Source: Candidatus Omnitrophota bacterium
GTDB lineage: Bacteria; Omnitrophota; Gorgyraeia; Gorgyraeales; Gorgyraeaceae
NCBI GenBank assembly: GCA_013202925.1
Contig: JABMRA010000131.1
Span: 1-9,318, forward strand
DNA length: 9,318 nt
Reading direction: 5' to 3'
Position numbers and translations under genes: made by a program. Below the pieces are notes generated by a model that searched no databases, had not been told where the DNA came from, and saw nothing but the letters and a program-made list of their open reading frames with translations. Position 1 is the stretch's first letter; the number at the start of each line of letters is the position of its first letter. Of this stretch, positions 1 to 7,130 are shown one piece after another.

Positions 1-7
1 GCTCAAT

Positions 8-43
8 AAAAAACCCCGTCCGCCTGAGGCGGACAGGGTTTTT
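8..43 (-). terminator. Intrinsic terminator after the secreted-protein pair
   Basis: A hairpin lies 34 nt beyond the stop codon of the last gene. Arms 18-24 (GTCCGCC) and 28-34 (GGCGGAC) enclose a TGA loop. After one C/A mismatch (17/35) the stem continues with CCC/GGG and AAAAA/TTTTT (9-16 with 36-43). Read on the minus strand, the stem ends in a run of T (positions 13 down to 8), as expected for a Rho-independent terminator. The A and T runs on both sides mean it could also work for plus-strand transcription entering from the left. The GC core could instead be a dispersed palindromic repeat reused as a terminator. Confidence 0.8.
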
Positions 44-77
44 AGGGTGTACCTAAATAGGACGTCTGGTGTTGCTA

Positions 78-935
78 TTACGCTTTTACTTCGCCCTTTG
101 CAATGGCGTCCCTTAGCTTATCCAGGTCTCCTTTAAGCCCTACGTATTTCTGATTACTAAACATCTCTCCAAACTGTATCGCTGCTACTGACTCAGGCGC
201 TACAACTTCAATGCGTATCTCTCCTGCTTCTACTTTTGCTTGAAGTCCAGGGATTAAATTTAGTTCGCTGCCAGTCGCATTGATTATAACCGCTATTTGA
301 TTATCTCGTAATTCTTCCACTATGTTTAGCAATACCTGGCCTTGATTCTGTGCAAAGTCGCTCTCGAAAGCCACTATGTTAACCGCTGCATTGTTTTTAA
401 GATTGTGCTTTGCAACAATCGCTGTCAACTCATCCAGTTGCGGCTCATCCAGGTCAGTTAAATTAAATCTTCTAAGCCCTAACGACCTATCTGTCCCTGC
501 TTCTTTTCTAGGTATTAACGCCTCTGCTTCTTCGTTAATGGCATCTAATACATCATGATTTATGCCTGCTTCGACATGAATCTTGCCATCGGGCCCTTGT
601 TCTGTTATTCCTACCCTTAACATGCTGGCTGTCTCGCGACCTATAGTTCTGTCTGAGTAAGCCTTGCTAGTCGCAGGATTGATCCCGCTATTATCTTGAA
701 AGTCCTTCTCTGAAACAGCATTACCTTCGTATATGCCCTGAGCTATCAAATACTCTGCACCATCATAAATAGAGCCTTTTCTGCCAGCATCGTCTATCCT
801 TTTCTCGGCTTCTGTTGCCGATGGAGCCGCCTCAGGACCATCCTGCCGATCAGCTGCATATCCAGAATCCAGGCCCACAAAAAAGCTAAATAACGCTGCG
901 ATTACTAATACTGATAATACTCTTTTTATACTCAT
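78..935 (-). CDS. Secreted protein of unknown function
   Basis: A 285-residue protein that I do not recognise. It opens with a clear Sec signal peptide: basic residues K4 and R5, a hydrophobic core over about residues 6-22, and a likely cleavage site after A27 in SGYA-ADR. No lipobox and no further membrane segment is visible, so the mature protein of about 258 residues is probably periplasmic or exported. The C-terminal half alternates hydrophobic strands with charged helices (NIVAFESDF, IAVIINATGSE, IRIEVVAPES), which looks like an alpha/beta fold, but no catalytic motif stands out. The start at 935 is preferred over an in-frame ATG at 983. It has AAGGAGG 6 nt upstream, begins directly with the signal peptide, and its ATG overlaps the upstream gene's stop as ATGA. 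Translation is therefore probably coupled to the gene before it. A terminator follows 34 nt after the stop. Confidence 0.85.
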   Translation of the reverse strand: MSIKRVLSVLVIAALFSFFVGLDSGYAADRQDGPEAAPSATEAEKRIDDAGRKGSIYDGAEYLIAQGIYEGNAVSEKDFQDNSGINPATSKAYSDRTIGRETASMLRVGITEQGPDGKIHVEAGINHDVLDAINEEAEALIPRKEAGTDRSLGLRRFNLTDLDEPQLDELTAIVAKHNLKNNAAVNIVAFESDFAQNQGQVLLNIVEELRDNQIAVIINATGSELNLIPGLQAKVEAGEIRIEVVAPESVAAIQFGEMFSNQKYVGLKGDLDKLRDAIAKGEVKA

Positions 936-2362
936 CTCTTCCCTCCTTTTAGTTCCGGTATCCAGTCCATTTTTAACGCCCATCTATATAGCGCCTCGCT
1001 TGTTTCAGTTGTAACCTTGGGGCTTACAACTATGTATGAATAGCCTGCATCAGCTAGTAATCTAGTTAAAGTTGGCGTATGAAACCCGCCGGCCACAAGG
1101 GCAGCCAAATCCGCCCTCTCGTTGTTCATATGCTCTCCGGTCCTTTCCAGAAACACCTTTTCTCTGTCCGATGCCAACTTATAAAACTTTTTTATCTTTG
1201 GGAGGTTTTCGCTTACAATGTAAGCATTGGCCGGTATATCCAGATAAAGACCTAATTCCTGCGATTTTTCTTTTAGAAACCCTGCCCAGAATGCAGGATC
1301 GAAATCTTCGCCGTTATCCACGAAATAATTATACTCCTCGGGCACGACCTTTATCCTGAGGAGATTTTTCATGATCGACAGTGCCTTTGAAATTCTAATC
1401 AGTCTCTTTTGGTCATACGTTGTTGCCAGTACATCCTGAACAACATCTTCCAGCAAGGGCTCTTCTTTAAATAAGCTATTGATATTCAAGTCTCTTGTTG
1501 CCTCTAGATATTCATTGTAAAGTCCCATCTCTTCGTCTGATGCGCTGCCATCCCTGACCTTTACTAAATCAATTTTCTTCTCAATCTCGCTTGCCTTAAT
1601 CAGATTCTGGAAATTCGGGAAGGTATATAAAGGAATCCCCTGCTCCCCTGCCTTGTCGTAGAGAAATTCATAATACTCGAGGAGATCCATTTTTTCGTTA
1701 TCGTAATCCTTCTTTTTGTTATCGACTTCGAGTAAGTCATCGTTGTATATTTTGGGTTTAATTGCATCTCCAGCAGCAATGAGCATGATAACGTATTCGC
1801 CGGCAGCATCCTTAAACTTATCTATCTCCCACAGGGCGCTTATATTGTTATCATAAAGTTCTTTGTCTTCTAAGCCCTGAATAGTTATCGGGTAATCAGA
1901 GCCCAAATCTAAATAGTTGACTCCTGTAATATAGCCATCTCTCAGCAATTCATCTGCTACTTCTTTTCTCTCTTCTACCGGGAGCCGAGGCCTTAAATAT
2001 TTAAAATCCCTGTCCGTAAGTTTGCTTTCTTTTAGGATCAGATTTAAATCATAATCGTTTATCAGGGATTCAAGGATATTAGCTTCGTTGATCTGCGCCT
2101 CATAGTTACAATGCGCGTCCTGGATGTGGACTATGAGCCTGCCGTTTGTGCCGCGGTGGGTCTCTATTACGGTGCCATATTGTTCAGGGATTTCGATTGT
2201 CTGGGGGTCGAGCTCTGATTCGGATGTCGTGCTGGCGGGTGTTTGAGTTTCTGTTACGCTTTTCTGCCGCTTCTGCCAGAAAGACCTGTCTTCTGCGGCA
2301 AAACATGATTCAGGCAGAATAATAGCGCTTACAAAAATTACCAAAAAAAATAGATTTTTCAT
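932..2362 (-). CDS. Secreted protein, possible TIKI/ChaN-like fold
   Basis: A 476-residue protein with an N-terminal signal peptide (K2, hydrophobic core about 4-16, likely cleavage after A22 in SCFA-AED). A Thr/Ser-rich linker covers about residues 35-55. The body has two notable motifs. The first is HIQDAHCNYEAQ at 79-90, with H84 after a predicted beta strand. The second is VAGGFHTPTL at 423-432, with H428, followed by strand-like SYIVVSPKV. A strand plus histidine near the start and a small-Gly-x-His motif near the end loosely recall the TIKI/TraB/ChaN/EreA-like superfamily. This is a resemblance by eye, not an assignment. The middle is long, charged and probably helical. ATG at 2362 has GGAG about 6 nt upstream. 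It is the first gene of a two-gene unit behind its own promoter (2417-2445), and its stop overlaps the next start. Confidence 0.85.
   Translation of the reverse strand: MKNLFFLVIFVSAIILPESCFAAEDRSFWQKRQKSVTETQTPASTTSESELDPQTIEIPEQYGTVIETHRGTNGRLIVHIQDAHCNYEAQINEANILESLINDYDLNLILKESKLTDRDFKYLRPRLPVEERKEVADELLRDGYITGVNYLDLGSDYPITIQGLEDKELYDNNISALWEIDKFKDAAGEYVIMLIAAGDAIKPKIYNDDLLEVDNKKKDYDNEKMDLLEYYEFLYDKAGEQGIPLYTFPNFQNLIKASEIEKKIDLVKVRDGSASDEEMGLYNEYLEATRDLNINSLFKEEPLLEDVVQDVLATTYDQKRLIRISKALSIMKNLLRIKVVPEEYNYFVDNGEDFDPAFWAGFLKEKSQELGLYLDIPANAYIVSENLPKIKKFYKLASDREKVFLERTGEHMNNERADLAALVAGGFHTPTLTRLLADAGYSYIVVSPKVTTETSEALYRWALKMDWIPELKGGKR
942..948 (-). promoter_or_regulatory. Ribosome binding site fixing the start at 935
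   Basis: AAGGAGG on the minus strand, 6 nt before the ATG at 935-933 and inside the last codons of the upstream gene. It decides between this start and the ATG at 983, which would add 16 residues before the signal peptide and overlap the upstream gene by 52 nt. Confidence 0.8.
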
Positions 2363-2416
2363 ATCACTCCTTTTTTAGCGAGTTAAGACAAATTTTAAAC
2401 TTTTATAATCATTATA

Positions 2417-2445
2417 ATTATACCACACCCTCTCTATGCCGTCAA
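2417..2445 (-). promoter_or_regulatory. Sigma70-type promoter for the secreted-protein unit
   Basis: On the minus strand, TTGACG (2445-2440) is separated by exactly 17 nt from TATAAT (2422-2417). TGG directly precedes the -10, giving an extended -10 element. It lies in the 101-nt gap after the helicase gene, about 55 nt before the ATG at 2362, leaving a short AT-rich leader. This is the only near-consensus promoter I found in the window, and it implies that the two secreted proteins are transcribed independently of the upstream operon. No clear terminator separates it from the helicase gene. Confidence 0.8.
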
Positions 2446-2463
2446 GCAAAATATTTTACACGG

Positions 2464-4428
2464 CTATTTGTCGAGGATGATTTCGCACTTGGGGATGGAG
2501 TTGAGGAACTGGCGGCCGTAGGATCTGTTGATTATGCGGCTGTCGAGGACAGCGATGATGCCTGTGTCCTTTCGGCTCCTGATGAGCCGGCCAAAACCCT
2601 GTTTAAAACGCAATACTGCCTCGGGAAGGCTGTACTCCAAAAACGCGTCTCCGCCCCTCTTTTCTATCTCTCCGACCCTTGCCTCTATTACAGGGTGGTC
2701 CGGGACTGAGAACGGCAGTTTTGTTATTATTACGTTTGAGAGGGCCTTTCCCTGGACATCTATGCCCTGCCAGAAACTGTCAACGCCAAAGAGCACAGAG
2801 CCGACCTCTTTTCTGAATCGCGAAAGCATCTTGCTTCTTCCTATGCCAGCGCCCTGCCTGAGGACATTGAAGCCCTTCTCGTTCAGATAATCCTCGAGCT
2901 CTCCATAGACAAAATTCATCATGGAGTAGCTCGTGAACAACACAAACGCGCTGCCTTTGGTGAGGCCGATGTAATGCTTGACCTTTTCCGCGACTGCGTG
3001 GCCGTATTCAATGATACTGCTCGGCCTTGGCATGTTTTTGGCAATGTACATCCTGACCTGGTTTTTATAGTCAAATGAGGAGCCGAGCTGCAGGTCCTTT
3101 GAATCACCCACCCCTACCCTGTCCTTGAAGTATTTGAACGAGCCATTGTCAATGGATAATGTTGCGCTGGTCAGGATAATCGGTTTATGGCTGGAAAAGA
3201 TCTCTTCCCTTAGAATGCTCGCTATGCTTATGGGCGCGGCATTGATAGAGACCTTGTTTGTGCGTTTATTTTTCGAGCACTCCACCCAGTAGACGTAATT
3301 CTCCAGGGCCTGGCTCAGGATGACCTCGAGCGAACTATTAAGGGCATTGACCTTCCTGATGTACGCAGTTATTTCCAGCTCGTCCTCTTTGTTTCTGGCC
3401 TGTTTTTTGGCTGTTGTCAGCGACTCTACGAGCTTGGAAAGCGGGATGGCCAGGTCATTTGCCACAAAATCCGGCCGCCTTATCCTCATCGAATCCGCCT
3501 CGCCGTTTAATTTCCTGGCCTCGAAATATTCCTTTACGCCCTTGAAGAACCCCTCAGAGCGTTTGCGTATGAGCTCCACCCATTCCATGCTCTCCTGGTC
3601 GCCGACGGTAAGTAAAAACCCTTTTTGTTTTTTCGGGTTGAACAAAAGCTCCATTATATAGCGGATGCCTGAGTTGCTGACGCTGGCGCCCAGGTGCTCT
3701 GTTGCCACGCCTTCTATGCTGTGCGCCTCGTCGAATACCAGCACGTCGTAGTCGGGGAATACGCTCTTCTGCTCATCTTTCATTGCCAGGTTTGAGAAAA
3801 ACAAATGGTGGTTTACGACCAGCATCCTGGCCCCGTGTATCTTTTCCCTGGCCTTTTGTAAATGGCATTGCTTGTAGTAAGGGCATTTTTTTCCGAGGCA
3901 GCTTTCCGAATTTGCCGATACCATGTCCCAGACCCTGGCCTCAGGCGCCTCTGCCATGTCGTAGAGCGAACCGTCCGGCGTCCTGTACGACCACGCCACG
4001 ATCTTTGCGAACTGCTGCATCTCGTATTCGTCGGCAAAGAGGTCTCTTTGCTTGAAATTTGAGCGATTGAGCCGTCTCATGCAGATGTAGTTGTGCCGGC
4101 CTTTGACAAGCACTGCCTTGAAATCCATGCCCAATGCCTTTTCCAGGAATGGGATGTCCTTGTGGACGATCTGCTCCTGAAGACTTATTGTATTTGTGGA
4201 GATGACCGCGAGGGTTTCGCTTTTTAAGACATGCTGGGCGACTGGGATCAGGTAGGAAAAGCTCTTGCCAACGCCTGTGCCTGCTTCGACCACGAGGGTC
4301 TCTGAGTCACGGATCGCTCCGGCCACGACTGCCGCCATCTCTGCCTGCTCCGGCCTCTCTTCATAATTCGGCATTGCCATGGCAATAGGCCCGGTGCGCT
4401 CAAATATACCTGTTATCGAGTCTTCCAT
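2464..4428 (-). CDS. dinG: DinG/YoaA-type iron-sulfur DNA helicase (XPD family)
   Basis: A 654-residue superfamily 2 helicase, expected to unwind DNA 5'-3' using ATP during repair or replication stress. Motifs in order: Q-like segment RPEQ at 25-28; Walker A AGTGVGKS at 49-56 (K55); four Fe-S cysteines C116, C177, C182 and C188, the first in KGRHNYIC; VNHHLF at 205-210; DEAH box at 233-236; TSATLS at 420-425; SFWQGIDVQG at 551-560; and motif VI QGFGRLIRS at 610-618. There is no N-terminal exonuclease domain of the kind some Firmicutes DinG proteins carry. Length and motif wording (YWVEC, DSRIINRSYG) resemble E. coli YoaA at least as much as DinG. The start at 4428 is uncertain: no Shine-Dalgarno sequence precedes it, and Met17 or Met19 could also serve. 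It lies 33 nt after plsY and is probably in the same transcript. Confidence 0.93.
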   Translation of the reverse strand: MEDSITGIFERTGPIAMAMPNYEERPEQAEMAAVVAGAIRDSETLVVEAGTGVGKSFSYLIPVAQHVLKSETLAVISTNTISLQEQIVHKDIPFLEKALGMDFKAVLVKGRHNYICMRRLNRSNFKQRDLFADEYEMQQFAKIVAWSYRTPDGSLYDMAEAPEARVWDMVSANSESCLGKKCPYYKQCHLQKAREKIHGARMLVVNHHLFFSNLAMKDEQKSVFPDYDVLVFDEAHSIEGVATEHLGASVSNSGIRYIMELLFNPKKQKGFLLTVGDQESMEWVELIRKRSEGFFKGVKEYFEARKLNGEADSMRIRRPDFVANDLAIPLSKLVESLTTAKKQARNKEDELEITAYIRKVNALNSSLEVILSQALENYVYWVECSKNKRTNKVSINAAPISIASILREEIFSSHKPIILTSATLSIDNGSFKYFKDRVGVGDSKDLQLGSSFDYKNQVRMYIAKNMPRPSSIIEYGHAVAEKVKHYIGLTKGSAFVLFTSYSMMNFVYGELEDYLNEKGFNVLRQGAGIGRSKMLSRFRKEVGSVLFGVDSFWQGIDVQGKALSNVIITKLPFSVPDHPVIEARVGEIEKRGGDAFLEYSLPEAVLRFKQGFGRLIRSRKDTGIIAVLDSRIINRSYGRQFLNSIPKCEIILDK

Positions 4429-4461
4429 ATAAAAATTTGTGGTGCTGGAGGCGATTGGCGG

Positions 4462-5088
4462 TCAGCGCCTCTTGAATAGTGAGATCCTCTTCTCTTCGCC
4501 GTCCTGGAGGCGTTTTATGTTGGAGCGGTGTTTGTAGGCGATCACAAGGCAGAGGATGCTCATAAAAATGACTATTTCTGTCGGTTCGCTGAACACCAGC
4601 GCGAATAAAGGTACTGCTATAGACGCGATAATAGAGGCCAGGGATATGTAGCCCGTGACGGAAAATACTATGGTCCACACCAGGAAGCCCAGCCAGAATA
4701 CCTTAGGGATCAGGCCTATTACAACGCCCGCGCTTGTGGCAACACCCTTGCCTCCCCTGAATTTTAAAAACACGGTCCAGTTGTGGCCTGCTATTACAGC
4801 CAGGCCCGCAAGCACCCTGTAGAGTTCAGGACGCGCTGCAGGCGAGATGTACAGAAAAAAACTCGCGATATAAGTGGCGCACACGAATCCTTTTAGTGCG
4901 TCTATCGCAAGGACCAGTATCCCGGGCAGCCTGCCCATGACCCTGAAAACGTTTGTCGCGCCCAAATTGCCGCTGCCGAACTCTCTTATGTCAACGCCTT
5001 TTAAGGCGCGGCCGAATATGTAGCCGGTCGGGATCGAGCCGATCAGATACGCAGCAACAAGCCCTAAGAATAATATGAGATTTGGCAT
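4462..5088 (-). CDS. plsY: Glycerol-3-phosphate acyltransferase PlsY
   Basis: A 208-residue integral membrane enzyme that transfers the acyl group of acyl-phosphate to glycerol-3-phosphate, giving lysophosphatidic acid, the first step of membrane phospholipid synthesis. The family motifs are intact: SIPTGYIFG at 18-26, FGSGNLGATNVFR at 37-49, and GHNWTVFLKF followed by RGGKGVATSAG at 101-121. The usual C-terminal KHRSNIKRL is at 186-194. Hydrophobic segments near 3-25, 54-80, 90-105, 120-145 and 150-185 fit a five-helix protein of normal length. GAGGA lies 7 nt before the ATG. It sits 27 nt after pgsA, so two phospholipid genes are transcribed together. Confidence 0.96.
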   Translation of the reverse strand: MPNLILFLGLVAAYLIGSIPTGYIFGRALKGVDIREFGSGNLGATNVFRVMGRLPGILVLAIDALKGFVCATYIASFFLYISPAARPELYRVLAGLAVIAGHNWTVFLKFRGGKGVATSAGVVIGLIPKVFWLGFLVWTIVFSVTGYISLASIIASIAVPLFALVFSEPTEIVIFMSILCLVIAYKHRSNIKRLQDGEEKRISLFKRR

Positions 5089-5115
5089 GATTCGGTCCTC
5101 GGAAAACCTGCGCCC

Positions 5116-5673
5116 TTACGCCTGCTGGTCCTCGCTTAAATGTTTTGAGCCGCGCCAGATATAATCCACTCCGGAAAGGATGGTAAAGAAGATCGCGGGA
5201 TATAGAAAAAATTTATTGAACTTAAATACTGTGAGCATCGCTAATATGGCGATCATCTGGAAAAAGGTCGTGACCTTGCCGAGCCAGCTGGGTTTTATTT
5301 TTATGCTGCCCTTAAGAAAATATATTATCGATGATCCCAGGACGATGATGATGTCGCGTGTGATCACTATTAAGACCGCCCATGCGGGGATGCGCAGGTC
5401 CTGCGGGATGCCTTTTACAACGGACAATGATATGAACGCGGTCGCAATAAGGAGCTTGTCCGCTATTGGGTCCAGGACAATACCTAGTTCTGTTATCTGG
5501 CTGCGGCTGCGCGCGATGCCTCCGTCAATAGCATCGCTCAGGCTGGCTATTGCAAATATGACCAGCGCGACAAAGCCGAGATACGGCCTCTCCGGCCCGT
5601 AATATAAAACGCTCGCTACGAAAAACGGGATCAGGAGTATACGAAATAAGGTGATTTTATTGGCGAGGTTCAT
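5116..5673 (-). CDS. pgsA: CDP-diacylglycerol-glycerol-3-phosphate 3-phosphatidyltransferase
   Basis: A 185-residue membrane enzyme that makes phosphatidylglycerophosphate from CDP-diacylglycerol and glycerol-3-phosphate. The CDP-alcohol phosphatidyltransferase signature is complete: D47-x2-D50-G51-x2-A54-R55-x8-G64-x3-D68-x3-D72, the metal-binding acidic residues. The N-terminus (MNLANKITLFRILLIPFF) is typical of PgsA. Four or more hydrophobic segments follow, and the length is normal. A weak AAGG precedes the ATG by about 6 nt, and it lies within the edge of the repeat array 5678-5771, so the array forms most of the leader. It is probably the first gene of the pgsA-plsY-helicase group. Another CDP-alcohol transferase specificity cannot be fully excluded. 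Confidence 0.93.
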   Translation of the reverse strand: MNLANKITLFRILLIPFFVASVLYYGPERPYLGFVALVIFAIASLSDAIDGGIARSRSQITELGIVLDPIADKLLIATAFISLSVVKGIPQDLRIPAWAVLIVITRDIIIVLGSSIIYFLKGSIKIKPSWLGKVTTFFQMIAILAMLTVFKFNKFFLYPAIFFTILSGVDYIWRGSKHLSEDQQA

Positions 5674-5677
5674 GTTT

Positions 5678-5771
5678 AGCCTTAAGTTATAAGTTTTAAG
5701 CTGTAAGCATATGGCCCTACATTTTAAGATTCGACATAAGGCTTATAACTTAAAACTTACAGCTTATAGCT
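5678..5771. repeat. Facing arrays of 7-bp units, AGYNNTA type
   Basis: This fills nearly all of the 100-nt gap between cdhE and pgsA. On the plus strand at 5678-5712 the units are AGCCTTA, AGTTATA, AGTTTTA, AGCTGTA, AGCATAT. On the minus strand, from 5771 inward to 5737, they are AGCTATA, AGCTGTA, AGTTTTA, AGTTATA, AGCCTTA. A unique spacer of about 24 nt lies between the blocks. The two blocks can pair into an imperfect hairpin with GU pairs and mismatches. There is no T tract typical of a terminator. Unit AGCTATA and the general consensus recur in the array at 8734-8816. Function is unknown; it could be a mobile or slippage-generated intergenic repeat, or shape the transcript between the two genes. 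Confidence 0.8.
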
Positions 5772-5773
5772 AT

Positions 5774-7111
5774 TTATTGCCAAACTTCCTTCAGGTATTT
5801 TGGTATGCCTGAGGCCTCTTTGGGGCCCACGAGCACGCTCCAGCCCGACGCATCCTCAAGCTTGCCGCTTAATACAGATACGTACCCGGGGATGATTATC
5901 TTTTTATGCGAGACCGCCTTTTCCGCGTCGAACTTTTTCATGGTCTCGGTGATCGTCTCAGGCGTGAACTTTTCCGCTGCCCATGCTGTAAGCACGCTCA
6001 TGCCCTCTGAGTCCGCGACCAGGAGATACGTCGGGATCTTGCTGGCCTCTATCTCGGGAGTTACAGTATAAAACGTGAGAGAAAAATTCGTGGTCACGAG
6101 GAGAGGTGATTTTTCGTCGACCGGGCCGAACGAGTACAGTTTTGGTTCGACCGTGACCGGCTTTTGAGGGTCTGTGTAGATATTCTGGCGAAGCGTGATT
6201 ATCGGCAGCAAGACGTCTCTCTCCAGGGAGTCGAGCACTATCAAGCCTGTATATTTCGCAATAAACGTACACGCCTTCTGTACCACGCGGTATTTATCAT
6301 TGTCTCTCGCAAATGAAATGATCGGATAACCAAGCGTCCTGTAATTCTTCTTCAGGCCCAATCTCCTGATCTGCGTAAATGCGTTCAGCGCCTGGTTCAA
6401 TGTGGCCGGACCAGGATCAAGTACCAGTTCTTCAATGCCCGAGGAAGCCGCTTCTTTCGCGATCTTGTCAAGTTCGTCCAGTCCGCTGGCCTTTAACGCA
6501 AGCGGTACTTTATAGGTCTTGGCAACTTGGCACATCTCTTTCAGGTTAGCGCTCGTTGCCGCGCATATCAAAGGTTTTTTGTCAGCGCATTTTTTCAGGG
6601 CCTCCTCTATCGCCTTTGCATCTTCGCTTACCAAAATAAGCGCCTTCCTGGATACTGCCATGATCTTATCCAACGCTGAAATAAATTTTTCAACAGACGA
6701 AGAACTGTTTACAAGCGCTATCATGTCAATCACGATATGCTGGCCGACCCTTTCAAAACTCGCATCCTCTATTGACCTGATCCTCGCCGTCAAATCGCCC
6801 TCCGCGAGGGTATCCTCTACAGTCACCGCGATCGCGGCCTGGTGATAAAATGTCTTTTCATGCCTGAAGAGTACTGTCTCGCCGCCTGTCTCTATTTTAT
6901 TGTCACCGCTGCCAAAGGCCACTGTTGCAATCGGAGGACGCGAGGCCGCGGCAAGCGCCTTTTTTGCATCTTCTGTTATGTCAGGGCAATTGCTCAGCAA
7001 AGCCTTTTTCATTGCCAGCTTCATTGCAAACGCAAGGCACGTTGGCGAACCGCATTTCTTGCAGTTGGTTTTCGGTAGTAATCTGTATATGTCCAAGCCT
7101 GTTAAAGCCAT
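5774..7111 (-). CDS. cdhE: Corrinoid iron-sulfur protein large subunit (ACDS gamma)
   Basis: A 445-residue subunit of the acetyl-CoA decarbonylase/synthase system, called AcsC in acetogens. With the small subunit it accepts the methyl group from methyl-tetrahydrofolate or its archaeal analogue on cobalamin and passes it to acetyl-CoA synthase. From the start at 7111 the N-terminus is MALTGLDIYRLLPKTNCKKC. The 4Fe-4S cysteines follow as C17-x2-C20-x4-C25-x16-C42. A TIM-barrel region comes next, then a C-terminal corrinoid-binding domain with LRQNIYTDPQKP, TTNFSLTFY, VLTAWAAEKF and IIIPGYVSVLSGKLE, all typical of the family. An ATG at 7159 would add 16 residues encoded by the hairpin 7131-7182 and lacks family support; GAGGGGGAGG just before 7111 settles the start. 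The partners CdhD/AcsD, CODH/ACS and the methyltransferase are not in this window. Confidence 0.95.
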   Translation of the reverse strand: MALTGLDIYRLLPKTNCKKCGSPTCLAFAMKLAMKKALLSNCPDITEDAKKALAAASRPPIATVAFGSGDNKIETGGETVLFRHEKTFYHQAAIAVTVEDTLAEGDLTARIRSIEDASFERVGQHIVIDMIALVNSSSSVEKFISALDKIMAVSRKALILVSEDAKAIEEALKKCADKKPLICAATSANLKEMCQVAKTYKVPLALKASGLDELDKIAKEAASSGIEELVLDPGPATLNQALNAFTQIRRLGLKKNYRTLGYPIISFARDNDKYRVVQKACTFIAKYTGLIVLDSLERDVLLPIITLRQNIYTDPQKPVTVEPKLYSFGPVDEKSPLLVTTNFSLTFYTVTPEIEASKIPTYLLVADSEGMSVLTAWAAEKFTPETITETMKKFDAEKAVSHKKIIIPGYVSVLSGKLEDASGWSVLVGPKEASGIPKYLKEVWQ

Positions 7112-7114
7112 TGT

Positions 7115-7124
7115 CCTCCCCCTC
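7115..7124 (-). promoter_or_regulatory. Ribosome binding site fixing the cdhE start
   Basis: GAGGGGGAGG on the minus strand ends 3 nt before the ATG at 7111-7109. It contains two possible anti-16S pairings, GAGG 9 nt and GGAGG 3 nt from the start. It supports the 445-residue protein over the longer reading from 7159. Confidence 0.8.
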
Positions 7125-7130
7125 AAATGA

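Noticed and set aside
936..983. Longer start (ATG at 983) for the first secreted protein
   Set aside because: It adds 16 polar residues before the signal peptide, overlaps the upstream gene by 52 nt, and lacks the strong ribosome binding site present before 935.
2363..2463. Terminator after the helicase gene
   Set aside because: The gap contains the promoter and A/T-rich sequence, but I found no GC-rich hairpin with a T tract.
3702..4055. Plus-strand open frame of 117 codons opposite the helicase gene
   Set aside because: Arginine/proline-rich antisense shadow of a gene with intact helicase motifs; no ribosome binding site or recognisable domain.
5180..5602. Plus-strand open frame of 140 codons opposite pgsA
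   Set aside because: Mirror of the membrane-protein coding sequence; pgsA carries the full catalytic signature on the other strand.
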